The notes under the pieces are model-generated. The model made no database searches and was not told the origin of the DNA. It saw only the letters and a list, made by a program, of their open reading frames with translations. DNA of 64,000 nt from a bacterium (GTDB lineage: Bacteria > Krumholzibacteriota > Krumholzibacteriia > JACNKJ01). Where the stretch lies: contig JAAEPZ010000253.1 in assembly GCA_024231955.1 (NCBI GenBank), positions 1 through 64,000 on the forward strand, given 5' to 3'. The number at the start of each line of letters is the position of its first letter. The first letter of the stretch is position 1. Shown here one piece after another: positions 34,666-43,260 of this stretch. Position numbers and translations under genes: made by a program.

Positions 34666-36045
34666 TCAGAATTCCTTACGTAATCGAGCGGGCAGGATGT
34701 TGAGCTGCTCACGGTACTTGGCAACCGTGCGCCTGGCAATCATCAATCCCTCTTCGCGCAGGATATCCGCAATCTTCTGATCGCTCAAAGGCTTCTTCCT
34801 GTCCTCTTTCGAGACGATCTCCTGAATGCGGCTCTTGGCCGCCTTGGCGCTGACCTCTTCGCCATCTTCGGTACTCAATGAACTCGAGAAGAAGTACTTG
34901 AGCTGGAAGATGCCGCGGGGGGTCTGCACCGATTTGTTGTTCGTGACACGACTGACGGTGGATTCGTGCATCCCGATCTTGCTGGCCACCTGTTGCAGCG
35001 TCAGAGGTCTGAGAGCCTGAGGTCCCCTGTCGAAGAAATCCCGCTGCTCCTCTATGATGGCGGCCATGACCTTGACCATGGTCGAGCGACGCTGTTCAAC
35101 CGTACGGATCAACCACTGCGCCTGATTGAGGCGACCCTGGATGTAATCCTTGGTCTGCTTGCTGGCGGAGGGGATATAGCTTTTGTAGTTGTCCGCAATG
35201 CGCAAACGGGGCAGATGACGGTCGTTGAGCGCGATGATGTATTCGCCGTCCACCTCCTCGACGACCAGATCGGGGATGATGTAGTGCGGATCCTCACTGG
35301 ACAACTCGAGACCGGGTTTCGGGTCAAGCTCGCCGATGAAGTGGGCAGCCTCCTGAATATCCTCAACGGTGAGCTTGAGCTTCCGGGCGATATCCTGATA
35401 CTTGCGCTGCATCAACTCCTTGAAATGATCACGGAGGATCGTCGCCACCAGGCTGTCCTCCATATTCCGCGCCTTGAGCTGCAGCAACAGACATTCGCAG
35501 AGATCTCTGGCGGCGATGCCCGGCGGCTCCAACGCCTGGACCAGCAGCAGCGCCTCCTGGGCGCGCCTCTCATTGACACGAAAGACATTCTGGATCTCGT
35601 CAAGCCCGATGGTCAGGAATCCGCGGTCGTCCAGACTGCCGATGATGTAATCGGCCATCTGCATGAGCTCCTCATCGTTTGTGCTCATCCGAATCTGACG
35701 AAGAAGGTTGTCCCCCGCAGATTGCCGGCTGATCGGAACCCGCTCCACGAAATCCTCGGGGAGTTCCTCTTTCTCCTGGTATTGCATCTCGAAGCCGTCG
35801 TTGAAGACATCGTCCCAGTTGTCCAGGCTGCCGGCTTGAGGTTCGACCGTGCTCTCGCTGGTCAGACGATCATCATCGTCCTCATCATCATCGATCTCCA
35901 GCAGCGGGTTGGCCTGAACTTCCGTCTTCAGCACCTGCTCCAATTCCAGCGTCGGCAGTTGGAGCAACTTGAGGGCCTGCTGTAATCGGGGGGTCATCAC
36001 CAGTTTTTGGTGCATCCCCTGAACCATGCGCATCTTCATTTCCAT
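34666..36045 (-). CDS. rpoN: RNA polymerase sigma-54 factor
   Basis: A 459-residue sigma-54. Region I is Gln/Leu-rich (HQKLVMTPRLQQALKLLQL, 12-30) and contacts enhancer-binding ATPases; an acidic region II follows (about 50-75). The core-binding and helix-turn-helix domains come next (ASKIGMHESTVSRVTNNK near 360), and the RpoN box ARRTVAKYREQLNI lies near the end (about 436-449). It directs transcription from -24/-12 promoters. It follows lptB by 15 bp, the standard lptC-lptB-rpoN order. Confidence 0.97.
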   Translation of the reverse strand: MEMKMRMVQGMHQKLVMTPRLQQALKLLQLPTLELEQVLKTEVQANPLLEIDDDEDDDDRLTSESTVEPQAGSLDNWDDVFNDGFEMQYQEKEELPEDFVERVPISRQSAGDNLLRQIRMSTNDEELMQMADYIIGSLDDRGFLTIGLDEIQNVFRVNERRAQEALLLVQALEPPGIAARDLCECLLLQLKARNMEDSLVATILRDHFKELMQRKYQDIARKLKLTVEDIQEAAHFIGELDPKPGLELSSEDPHYIIPDLVVEEVDGEYIIALNDRHLPRLRIADNYKSYIPSASKQTKDYIQGRLNQAQWLIRTVEQRRSTMVKVMAAIIEEQRDFFDRGPQALRPLTLQQVASKIGMHESTVSRVTNNKSVQTPRGIFQLKYFFSSSLSTEDGEEVSAKAAKSRIQEIVSKEDRKKPLSDQKIADILREEGLMIARRTVAKYREQLNILPARLRKEF

Positions 36046-36060
36046 ACTGGACTCTTTCCC

Positions 36061-36801
36061 TTAAAGATTGAAACTCTGGCCCAAATAAACTTCGCGTGAG
36101 CGCTCGTCTCTCACCAGCTCCTCGGCGGTTCCGGTGCGGATGATCTGCCCCTCAAAGAGGATGTAGGAGCGATCGGTTATGCTCAACGTTTCCCTGACAT
36201 TGTGATCCGTGATCAGAATCCCAAGTCCCATCTCCTTCAACTGCCTGATGATAACCTGCACGTCACCCACAGCGATCGGATCGATGCCCGCGAAGGGTTC
36301 ATCCAGAAGGATGAATCGGGGTTCGGTCGTCAAGGCTCGTGCAATCTCGACTCGCCTACGCTCTCCGCCACTCAGCTGATGTCCGAAACTTTTCCTGATG
36401 TGCGTTATCCGCAACTCGTCGAGCAGCCGTTCAAGGCGCTCCCCCTGCTCCCGCTTCGAGATCGACAGGGTCTGCAGAATGGCGGAGAGGTTGTCCTCCA
36501 CCGTCAATCGGCGGAATACCGAAGCCTCCTGGCTCAGGTAGCCAATTCCGCGACGCGCTCTCTTGTACATCGGCATCTTGTGGATGTCCTGGTCCCCGAT
36601 ATACACTCGCCCCTCATCGGGACGGATCATGCCGACGATCATGTAAAAGGTTGTCGTCTTGCCGGCGCCATTGGGTCCCAGAAGCCCGACAACCTCACCC
36701 TGTTTGACGTTCAGGGAAACTCCATCGACAACTCGGCGGCGACCATAGGTCTTCACAAGATCCTCGCCGCCTAATACCGTAGTCTCCACGTTTTCGCCCA
36801 C
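36061..36801 (-). CDS. lptB: LPS export ABC transporter ATPase
   Basis: A 246-residue ABC ATPase. Walker [10 protein letters not shown] (about 40-48), signature [15 protein letters not shown] (about 143-157), and Walker [13 protein letters not shown] (about 163-174), the latter two being the LptB-specific forms. It energises LptF/LptG extraction of lipopolysaccharide. The start is GTG at 36801 with GGGAGAG upstream. It lies 13 bp after lptC. Confidence 0.95.
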   Translation of the reverse strand: MGENVETTVLGGEDLVKTYGRRRVVDGVSLNVKQGEVVGLLGPNGAGKTTTFYMIVGMIRPDEGRVYIGDQDIHKMPMYKRARRGIGYLSQEASVFRRLTVEDNLSAILQTLSISKREQGERLERLLDELRITHIRKSFGHQLSGGERRRVEIARALTTEPRFILLDEPFAGIDPIAVGDVQVIIRQLKEMGLGILITDHNVRETLSITDRSYILFEGQIIRTGTAEELVRDERSREVYLGQSFNL

Positions 36802-36814
36802 AAAGCTCTCCCGT

Positions 36815-37393
36815 TCACTCCTGAATCACGCCTCTCGGCTCACGCCTGATTTGCAGATGATCCAGATTCTGATCGCACTCCATATCATACCCTGTGTAGA
36901 TATTGTTCCCGTGCATCACCTCGACAAACGCATCGGTGTGAAAGAGATCTCTGTCCCGATCCCAATGCAGCTCAGAGGTCCTTAATTCGTACCCCTCGCT
37001 ACTGACAACGAGAACGTGCCCTATCGCCGTCATGTTCCCGTTACGGCGATCAATAATCGCCGAATCCGCCTCCAGGGTTGAGTTGCGAACACGTTGCCCC
37101 CCAAACATATCGACAACTATCTGCAAAGCCTCCACCTTCTTCTTCTTGTTGAAGATAAAAGCTTGTTTCGCGCGCAGAATCCAGACGAGTTGCCCGGAGT
37201 CGGAGTCGGTTGTCGTAAAATCCCACAGCACCTGATCGGGGATATCCTCATTACTTTCCAGTTTGACTGAATTTGTATCCCGATCACACCCGAGAAGGCC
37301 CGCAAGGAGGGTGAAAAGCAGTGTAATAGTCAAAATCCCGGCCATACGACGCCGGACACCCGGACGGTCGGCAGTAATTTCAAGGGGAGACAT
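36815..37393 (-). CDS. lptC: LptC-like LPS transport protein (predicted lipoprotein)
   Basis: A 192-residue protein. A hydrophobic stretch (18-35) ends in a lipobox-like LAGLLGC, so it may be lipid-anchored; E. coli LptC is instead anchored by a membrane helix. The body is beta-strand-rich with the LptC features ([21 protein letters not shown], '[24 protein letters not shown]', '[16 protein letters not shown]'). It receives LPS from LptF/LptG. ATG at 37393 has a weak ribosome-binding site; an internal ATG at 37342 would give a more standard signal peptide. Confidence 0.87.
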   Translation of the reverse strand: MSPLEITADRPGVRRRMAGILTITLLFTLLAGLLGCDRDTNSVKLESNEDIPDQVLWDFTTTDSDSGQLVWILRAKQAFIFNKKKKVEALQIVVDMFGGQRVRNSTLEADSAIIDRRNGNMTAIGHVLVVSSEGYELRTSELHWDRDRDLFHTDAFVEVMHGNNIYTGYDMECDQNLDHLQIRREPRGVIQE

Positions 37394-37452
37394 ATCTCTG
37401 CATTTCTTTTAACCACATAACCTTAGAGGTTTAGTCCCTATTCACTATACCT

Positions 37453-37481
37453 ATGATATGGGTCAGTTGAATTATTGTCAA
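37453..37481 (-). promoter_or_regulatory. Near-consensus sigma70 promoter for lptC-lptB-rpoN
   Basis: Minus strand TTGACA, exactly 17 bases, TATCAT: a full -35 match and five of six at -10. The expected start is near 37446, giving a leader of about 50 nt. The phased array at 37481-37560 lies immediately upstream. Confidence 0.7.
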
Positions 37482-37560
37482 GCAACCAATATGCCAGTAT
37501 GAAGCACTATCTGGAACAATGGGAAACAACAGGGCGCAATCGGGACCAATACGGCACAAT
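37481..37560. repeat. 10-bp phased repeat array upstream of the lptC promoter
   Basis: Read on the plus strand in exact 10-base steps, unit ends are CAAT, GTAT, CTAT, CAAT, CAAC, CAAT, CAAT, CAAT. The five units from 37511 to 37560 share nnGGnnnCAA(T/C): ctggaacaat, gggaaacaac, agggcgcaat, cgggaccaat, acggcacaat. The array ends at the -35 box, so every unit faces the same side of the helix. Confidence 0.7.
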
Positions 37561-37587
37561 CGAGAGTCCGATTACCAGGCGTTTGAT

Positions 37588-38607
37588 TCAGTCCAACCCG
37601 GCTCTCAAAATATCATGGAGGTGGATCACCCCATCAACCCCCCCTACGTCATCCAGGATGACCAGGCAGGTCACGGGCCCCGGCGTGTGAGCCTCCATGA
37701 GCGTCAAAGCATCGGTGGCCAGCGCATTGGCGGACACGGACCGCGGTTGACGGCTGGCGAACTCCTCGACCGGGCGATCGAGAAGGGCATCACCCCGTAC
37801 ATCCTGTCCGATCAACAACCGCTTGAGATCGCCATCGGTAAGGATCCCCCACAGTTGTCCAGCACCGGTAGTGATGCAGGTCATCCCCAGTTGACCATCA
37901 ACTATCGCCACCAGAGCACTGCGCAGGCTGGCGCTCTTCGCGACAGTCGGGATCTTTGCGCCGCAATGCATCAGGTCGGCAACCCGTAAACTGAGCCGTT
38001 TGCCGAGCACTCCACCGGGATGCAACCGCAGGAAATCGTCCGGACCGAATCCCCGTCTCTTGAGCAGGGCGATCGCCAGCGCATCACCCATCACGAGGGC
38101 TGCCGTGGTGCTGTTGGTCGGGGCGAGATTGTGGGGACAGGCCTCCTGACTCACGGTCGTGTCCAGCACGATATTCGATTCACCGGCCAGCCATGAACTC
38201 GGGTTGCCGGTCAGGGCAATCAGGGGACATCCGCGCTCCCGCAAAAAAGGCACCCAGTTGTGGAGCTCCTCGTTATTGCCGCTTTTTGAGATGATGATGC
38301 AGATGTCCTCATTGCGGATGAATCCGAGGTCACCATGCCCGGCTTCACCCGCGTGGAGAAACGCTGCGGGGGTGCCCGTCGAACTGAGAGTGCTGGCGAT
38401 CTTCCGCCCAACATGCCCCGACTTGCCGATACCGGTGATGACCACCCTTCCGGCGCAGGTCGACAGGAGTTCAACAGCTAGGGCAAAGGGCTCGCCAAGG
38501 TTATCCCGAACCTCGCACAGAGCGGCGATGCACTGATCGAACACATCGCGACCGTTGAGCAGAGCACTCTGCTCGCCGCTATCAGGATTTTCGGTTCTGT
38601 CAGTCAT
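37588..38607 (-). CDS. kdsD: D-arabinose 5-phosphate isomerase
   Basis: A 339-residue protein with an N-terminal SIS isomerase domain (VVITGIGKSGHVGRKIASTL, SSTGTPAAFLHAGEAGHGDLG, 'IIISKSGNNEEL') and two C-terminal CBS domains (about 215-335). It converts ribulose-5-P to arabinose-5-P, the first step of KDO synthesis. The start at 38607 is two bases from the kdsC stop; an upstream in-frame extension would run into kdsC. It is last in the pyrG-kdsA-kdsC-kdsD run. Confidence 0.95.
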   Translation of the reverse strand: MTDRTENPDSGEQSALLNGRDVFDQCIAALCEVRDNLGEPFALAVELLSTCAGRVVITGIGKSGHVGRKIASTLSSTGTPAAFLHAGEAGHGDLGFIRNEDICIIISKSGNNEELHNWVPFLRERGCPLIALTGNPSSWLAGESNIVLDTTVSQEACPHNLAPTNSTTAALVMGDALAIALLKRRGFGPDDFLRLHPGGVLGKRLSLRVADLMHCGAKIPTVAKSASLRSALVAIVDGQLGMTCITTGAGQLWGILTDGDLKRLLIGQDVRGDALLDRPVEEFASRQPRSVSANALATDALTLMEAHTPGPVTCLVILDDVGGVDGVIHLHDILRAGLD

Positions 38608-38609
38608 GA

Positions 38610-39155
38610 TCAATCTCCCTGCTCCATATCTCCGATGAAGGGGGCAATGACCGACCGCCACTCCCCCCTGGCCTGGAGCACACCCTCGATAACCTCACGC
38701 CCGACCCCCCGGCCGCCGCAGGTTTGCAGCCGCCAGTCTACCCGCTCCAGCAGTTCAGGTGCGGCGTCGGCGGGCGCGGCACCCAGACCCGCCGCCCGGA
38801 TACCGGGCAAATCGAACAGATCGTCACCCGTAAAAATGGCCTGCTCCGGTTCCAGTTTCAACTCGGCCAGGATTTCACGCACCGCCTGATCCTTGTCCAG
38901 ACGCCCCAACCGCATCACATCCAGCTTCAGACGTTCGGCCCGCTCCCGGATATCCGCATGATCATTGCCGCTGCACAGACCTATCCTCAATCCGACCTTG
39001 CGTGCGAGCTTGAAGCCGAAGCCATCCTTCACATTCCAGCGACGGCTGTGAGCAGCGCCGCCCCCCAGGGTGCCGTCGGTCAACACGCCATCAACATCGA
39101 AGATCGCGATGCGCACGGCGGCCAGACGGTCACGCAGATGTTCAGGGTAGGGCAT
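38610..39155 (-). CDS. kdsC: KDO 8-phosphate phosphatase
   Basis: A 181-residue HAD-family phosphatase. Motif I is IFDVDGVLTDGTL (18-30, nucleophile Asp20), motif II 'GLCSGNDH', and motif III/IV GDDLFDLPGIRAAGLGAAPADA (about 115-136). It removes phosphate from KDO-8-P. It overlaps kdsA by 14 bases and carries a C-terminal extension typical of the tetrameric KdsC group. Confidence 0.94.
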   Translation of the reverse strand: MPYPEHLRDRLAAVRIAIFDVDGVLTDGTLGGGAAHSRRWNVKDGFGFKLARKVGLRIGLCSGNDHADIRERAERLKLDVMRLGRLDKDQAVREILAELKLEPEQAIFTGDDLFDLPGIRAAGLGAAPADAAPELLERVDWRLQTCGGRGVGREVIEGVLQARGEWRSVIAPFIGDMEQGD

Positions 39156-39972
39156 GCCCGGTCTCCATGGCTGTGTAGAGGTTTTCCAGATTGCTGATCA
39201 AATCGCCCGCCGCCTTGAAATCGAGCTGCGTAGCGCTGTCGCTTTTGGCCGATGCCGGGTCGGGATGCACCTCGACGAAGAGACCATCCACCCCCAGCGC
39301 CAGGGCCGCTCGCGCCATGGGCAGTCCGAACTCCGTGGTGCCGCCTGTCGCGCCACCACCTGCTCCCGGAGCTTGCTGACTATGGGTCAGATCAAAGATC
39401 ACCGGTCGACCGCTTTGGGCCATCTTGCTGAACGAGCGGAAATCGACGATCAGATCGCGGGCGCCGTAGCTGCTCCCCCGTTCGGTCATGAGCACCCGCT
39501 CCGAGCCGGCCCGCACGACCTTCTCGGCCGAGAAAGCCAGGTCCTCCGCCGCGAGGAACTGCCCCCTCTTGATGTTCACGGGCAGACCCGTGGCGCCGGC
39601 AGCCTCAAGCAGTGAGCTCTGCCTGCAGAGAAACGCGGGGATCTGCAGACAGTCCACAACGGCTGCGGCCATGGCCGCCTCTTCGGGCAGGTGGATATCC
39701 GTGAGACAGGGCAATCCCAGATCCCCGCTCACCTCGCCGAGCAGGTTCAGCGCCCGCTCCGGGCCGATGCTCCGGAAACTGTCTACAGCCAGGCGATTGT
39801 CTTTCGTGTAACTGGCCTTGAAAATCAAGGGCCATCCCACCTTGATGGCCAACTCCTGCAGGAAGCCGGCGGTATCCTCCAACATGCCGCGTCCCTCGGC
39901 CACACAGGGCCCCGCTATCAGAAGCGGCCTGCGTCCTCCGACCTCCGCCGCACCAATCGCAAAGCTCTTCAT
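39142..39972 (-). CDS. kdsA: KDO 8-phosphate synthase
   Basis: A 276-residue TIM-barrel enzyme that condenses arabinose-5-P with PEP. Signatures: [12 protein letters not shown] (about 19-30), [19 protein letters not shown] (about 53-71), [11 protein letters not shown] and [13 protein letters not shown]. The Cys in the IAGPCV motif is shared by metal and non-metal types; which type this is was not determined. Its ATG overlaps the pyrG stop (ATGA), so the two are coupled. Confidence 0.96.
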   Translation of the reverse strand: MKSFAIGAAEVGGRRPLLIAGPCVAEGRGMLEDTAGFLQELAIKVGWPLIFKASYTKDNRLAVDSFRSIGPERALNLLGEVSGDLGLPCLTDIHLPEEAAMAAAVVDCLQIPAFLCRQSSLLEAAGATGLPVNIKRGQFLAAEDLAFSAEKVVRAGSERVLMTERGSSYGARDLIVDFRSFSKMAQSGRPVIFDLTHSQQAPGAGGGATGGTTEFGLPMARAALALGVDGLFVEVHPDPASAKSDSATQLDFKAAGDLISNLENLYTAMETGHALP

Positions 39973-41618
39973 GATGCACCATCCCCGCTTCCGTCAGCAT
40001 TCCCCTTATGTATCTTCGCGGCCGCCACCAGCTCCCGGAACAGGGGATGCGGATTCTGCGGCCGGCTCTTCAATTCCGGATGGAACTGAACACCGATGAA
40101 GAAGGGGTGATCGGGACGTTCGGCAATCTCCACGAGCTGTCCGTCGGGCGACAGGCCGGAGAAAACCATGCCTGTGTCCTCCAGTTGCTCCCTGAAAGCG
40201 TTGTTGATCTCGTAACGGTGACGGTGTCGCTCGTGAATCCCATCCTCGGTGTAACAGGAGCGCGCGAGGGTGTCGGGTTTGAGACTGCAGGGATAGGTCC
40301 CCAAGCGCATGGTGCCGCCCATCTGGACGATACCTTTCTGCTCCTCCATCAGGCAGATGACCGGCGCGGAACTTTGCTGATTGAATTCGGAGCTGTCGGC
40401 GTCATCCAGAGCGCCCAGATTGCGGGCCGATTCGATGATCGCCGCCTGCAAGCCCAGGCAGATGCCGAAGAAGGGGATCTTCTGTTCGCGGGCGATCCGG
40501 ATCGCCATGATCTTGCCCTCGATACCGCGGTGGCCAAACCCGCCGGGCACCAGGATGCCGTTGAGCCCCTTGAGCTTTTCGGCGATGGTGGCGTCGTCCA
40601 GCTTTTCGCTATCGACCCAGCGCAGATCCACCTTCACGCCATTGGTCTCACCGGCATGAATGAATGACTCGATGATGCTCTTGTAGCTGTCGAGATGATC
40701 CACATATTTGCCGACGACCCCGATGGTAACCCGCTCCGGGGCGTCCAACACACCGGAGACGAATTGCTGCCACTCGGTCAGATCGGGCTTGTCCAGTTTC
40801 AACCCCAGCTTTTCACAGACACGATCATCAAGCCCCTCCTCGTGCAGGCAGAGGGGAACATCGTAAATCGATTCGACATCGTGCGCCTCGATCACCTCGT
40901 TCGGCGCCACGTTACAGAACAGGGCGATCTTGTCGCGCACCTCGGCGTTCAGATGCATACGCGTCCGGCAGACCAGGATATCGGGCTGGATGCCGATCTC
41001 CCGCAGATCCTTTACGCTGTGCTGGGTCGGCTTGGTTTTGATCTCATGCGCGGCGTGGATATAGGGCACCAGGGTCAGATGCACGTAGAGGCAGTTCTCG
41101 CGGCCGAGGTCGTAGGCAAACTGACGGATCGATTCCAGGAAGGGCAATCCCTCGATATCACCCACGGTACCTCCGATCTCGGTGATGATCACATCGAGAT
41201 CGGGATCATCCTCCTTGAGCTGCAGCACACGGCTTTTGATCTCGTTGGTCACATGGGGGACGACCTGAACCGTGCGGCCCAGAAAATCACCGCGCCGCTC
41301 CTTGGTCAGGATGGCATCATAGACCTGCCCGGCAGTGACGTTGTTGTGCTTGCCGAGATGGCTGTCCAGGAAACGCTCGTAGTGGCCAAGATCCAGATCG
41401 GTTTCGGCGCCGTCATCAGTAACGAAAACCTCGCCATGCTGAAAGGGACTCATGGTGCCAGGATCCACATTGAGATAGGGATCGAACTTCAGCATGGTGA
41501 CGTTCAACCCGCGCAGCTTGAGCAGAAGCCCCAGCGAGGCCGCAGCGATCCCCTTGCCGAGAGAGGAGACTACGCCCCCCATTACAAAGATGTACTTGGT
41601 GTTACCTGACTTGGCCAC
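39969..41618 (-). CDS. pyrG: CTP synthase
   Basis: A 549-residue enzyme of normal length. The N-terminal synthetase domain begins [17 protein letters not shown] (8-24, P-loop), and the C-terminal glutaminase has the nucleophile FGICLGLQ (about 385) and the His-Glu pair in [11 protein letters not shown]. It makes CTP from UTP, glutamine and ATP. The start is GTG at 41618 with AGGGGG upstream. A terminator-like hairpin lies 27 bases before it. It heads the kdsA-kdsC-kdsD run, which supplies the partner substrate that KdsB joins to CTP. Confidence 0.97.
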   Translation of the reverse strand: MAKSGNTKYIFVMGGVVSSLGKGIAAASLGLLLKLRGLNVTMLKFDPYLNVDPGTMSPFQHGEVFVTDDGAETDLDLGHYERFLDSHLGKHNNVTAGQVYDAILTKERRGDFLGRTVQVVPHVTNEIKSRVLQLKEDDPDLDVIITEIGGTVGDIEGLPFLESIRQFAYDLGRENCLYVHLTLVPYIHAAHEIKTKPTQHSVKDLREIGIQPDILVCRTRMHLNAEVRDKIALFCNVAPNEVIEAHDVESIYDVPLCLHEEGLDDRVCEKLGLKLDKPDLTEWQQFVSGVLDAPERVTIGVVGKYVDHLDSYKSIIESFIHAGETNGVKVDLRWVDSEKLDDATIAEKLKGLNGILVPGGFGHRGIEGKIMAIRIAREQKIPFFGICLGLQAAIIESARNLGALDDADSSEFNQQSSAPVICLMEEQKGIVQMGGTMRLGTYPCSLKPDTLARSCYTEDGIHERHRHRYEINNAFREQLEDTGMVFSGLSPDGQLVEIAERPDHPFFIGVQFHPELKSRPQNPHPLFRELVAAAKIHKGNADGSGDGAS

Positions 41619-41644
41619 GACGCCCCCTGATAGGTCTGAAAATG

Positions 41645-41669
41645 AAAAAACCGGGCAGGTCTGCCCGGG
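41645..41669 (-). terminator. Terminator/attenuator between kdsB and pyrG
   Basis: Minus strand CCGGGCAG-AC-CTGCCCGG followed by TTTTTT: a strong intrinsic terminator. It ends kdsB transcripts and may also be a leader attenuator for pyrG, because a promoter-like pair lies directly upstream. Confidence 0.85.
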
Positions 41670-41674
41670 AGTTC

Positions 41675-41703
41675 ATGCTACTCATCATCGAGCAGCTTTG
41701 CAA
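41675..41703 (-). promoter_or_regulatory. Putative promoter for pyrG-kdsA-kdsC-kdsD inside the end of kdsB
   Basis: Minus strand TTGCAA, 17 bases, TAGCAT. The expected start falls at 41666-41668, where the transcript would open near GGGC and fold at once into the hairpin with U-tract. By-eye match. Confidence 0.5.
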
Positions 41704-42391
41704 TGATTTTCAAGTCGTCCGGGCGATCAACTCCCGGCGGCCAGTCCCGCCCCTCCTCGATCCAGATAGAGATCCCCAGCGCCAGTGCACGCAATTGTTC
41801 GAGTTTCTCCTCCAACTCACGCTCAACCGGAGGGGTCGCGACGAATCGTCGCAGACATTCGGGGCGATACAGATAGACCCCGGCGTGTCGCAAAACCCTG
41901 ATCTCATGACCGGGATCCGCTTCGAGAGTCCGCCGGAAATCCACGGCGAAACCATCCTCACCCCGCAGCGCCTTCACCCGATCCGGATTAGGCAAGTCAC
42001 CTGCGTCCAGAGGGACCGCAATCGTCCCCATCGGGATGGACTCGTCGCTCTCCATCCTGGCAATCAGACGATCGAGGGATGCAATATCGAACAGCGGCTC
42101 GTCACCCTGCAGGTTGAGCACCAGCCCGGACCAATCACCCACGGCCTCCGCGATGCGATCGGTGCCGCTGCGATGATCTTCACTCGTCATGCGGGCCGAA
42201 AATCCGAGATTCCGTACGTGGTCATGAATCTCGGGGTGGTCCGTGGCAACACATATGTCCGCCACATTTTTCAGTTGTCGCGCGCGGTGGCACACACGAC
42301 CGATCAGCGACTGCCCGCCAATATCAATCAGTGGTTTTCCGGGGAGACGCGTGGCGCCCATACGGGCAGGGATGAGAACAAGCACCGACAT
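41678..42391 (-). CDS. kdsB: CMP-KDO synthetase
   Basis: A 237-residue nucleotidyltransferase with the family signature VLIPARMGATRLPGKPLIDIGG (4-25), 'NLQGDEPLFD' (metal-binding Asp) and a C-terminal 'GIDRPDDL'-like end (GVDRPDDLKII). It activates KDO with CTP for LPS assembly. AAGGAG precedes the ATG. It lies apart from pyrG by a terminator and has a strong leader hairpin. Confidence 0.96.
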   Translation of the reverse strand: MSVLVLIPARMGATRLPGKPLIDIGGQSLIGRVCHRARQLKNVADICVATDHPEIHDHVRNLGFSARMTSEDHRSGTDRIAEAVGDWSGLVLNLQGDEPLFDIASLDRLIARMESDESIPMGTIAVPLDAGDLPNPDRVKALRGEDGFAVDFRRTLEADPGHEIRVLRHAGVYLYRPECLRRFVATPPVERELEEKLEQLRALALGISIWIEEGRDWPPGVDRPDDLKIIAKLLDDE

Positions 42392-42457
42392 TGCAGCTCC
42401 TTGTTGACGGATCCCCGGCCGATCCCGGGTGATCTTGCATCGACCTTTTCAAACTGA

Positions 42458-42492
42458 ACCGGACTCTCCCGAATTGCACGGAGAGATCCGGT
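42458..42492 (-). other. Strong hairpin in the kdsB leader
   Basis: Minus strand ACCGGA-t-CTCTCC / GGAGAG-TCCGGT: a 12-bp stem with one bulge and a 10-base loop, 67 bases before the kdsB ATG. No U-tract follows, so it is not a plain terminator. Confidence 0.5.
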
Positions 42493-42542
42493 CAGATCCA
42501 TCCGTTCACCGTAAGCCAAAAGCCGCCATCGGTACCAACAAT

Positions 42543-42575
42543 AAAAAAGACGGCGGACCCTGCAGGTCCGCCGTC
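42543..42575 (-). terminator. Intrinsic terminator after rplU-rpmA
   Basis: Minus strand GACGGCGGACC / GGTCCGCCGTC, a perfect 11-bp stem, followed by TTTTTT. It lies 22 bp past the rpmA stop. Confidence 0.92.
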
Positions 42576-42597
42576 CGCAAATTGATTCAAGTCGCTT

Positions 42598-42855
42598 CTA
42601 GGCGGCCGGAACGATCCGGGCTTCCTTGCGATTCTTGCCCTTGCGAGCATATTCGACGACGCCGTCTATCAGAGCGAAAAGGGTATCATCATTGCCGCGA
42701 CCAACATTCTTGCCTGGCAGGATGTGAGTTCCGCACTGACGCACCAGAATCGAACCCGCGGTAACGACCTGACCGGCGTACCGTTTGACCCCGCGATATT
42801 GGGGGTTACTGTTTCGCCCGTTTCTGGAGCTGCCTACACCTTTTTTATGTGCCAT
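42598..42855 (-). CDS. rpmA: Large ribosomal subunit protein bL27
   Basis: An 85-residue L27 with the standard opening [20 protein letters not shown] and core [16 protein letters not shown]. It lines the peptidyl-transferase centre through its N-terminus. There is no Firmicutes-type cleaved N-terminal extension. It follows rplU by 14 bp. Confidence 0.98.
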   Translation of the reverse strand: MAHKKGVGSSRNGRNSNPQYRGVKRYAGQVVTAGSILVRQCGTHILPGKNVGRGNDDTLFALIDGVVEYARKGKNRKEARIVPAA

Positions 42856-42869
42856 GGTATCTCCCCTTT

Positions 42870-43184
42870 CTAGGCGATACTGGTGATCTTCAACTCGGTA
42901 TAGAGCTGGCGATGACCTTGGGTTCTGCGATACTTCTTGCGACGTTTCTTCTTGAAAACGATGATTTTACGATCCTTGCCATGGGAGAGGATCTCCGCTT
43001 TGACAAGTGCGCCTTCGACATAGGGCTGGCCGATCTTTAGGTCCTCGCCTTGCCCGACAGCCATAACTTCATTGAATTCAACAGACTGTCCGATTTCCTG
43101 TCCAAGATACGCAATCCGAACAACATCGGCCTCGCGCACTCGATATTGCTTACCGGACATTTTTACCAGAGCGTACACGACCAT
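42870..43184 (-). CDS. rplU: Large ribosomal subunit protein bL21
   Basis: A 104-residue L21 with [17 protein letters not shown] near the start and the C-terminal [22 protein letters not shown]. It binds 23S rRNA. GAGGAGG precedes the ATG. A near-consensus promoter lies 35-60 bases upstream, and rplU-rpmA form a two-gene operon. Confidence 0.98.
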   Translation of the reverse strand: MVVYALVKMSGKQYRVREADVVRIAYLGQEIGQSVEFNEVMAVGQGEDLKIGQPYVEGALVKAEILSHGKDRKIIVFKKKRRKKYRRTQGHRQLYTELKITSIA

Positions 43185-43216
43185 TCCTCCTCGAAGATCA
43201 AAACAACAAGACGTTC

Positions 43217-43245
43217 TAGATACTAAACATACCGGCCGCTGTCAA
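43217..43245 (-). promoter_or_regulatory. Promoter of rplU-rpmA
   Basis: Minus strand TTGACA, 17 bases, TATCTA: full -35 and near-consensus -10, with a short leader to the strong Shine-Dalgarno. Confidence 0.75.
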
Positions 43246-43260
43246 GCCGAACGGTACATC

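Noticed and set aside
37481..37560. CRISPR array
   Set aside because: The 10-bp units have no spacers of CRISPR length and no cas genes are present.
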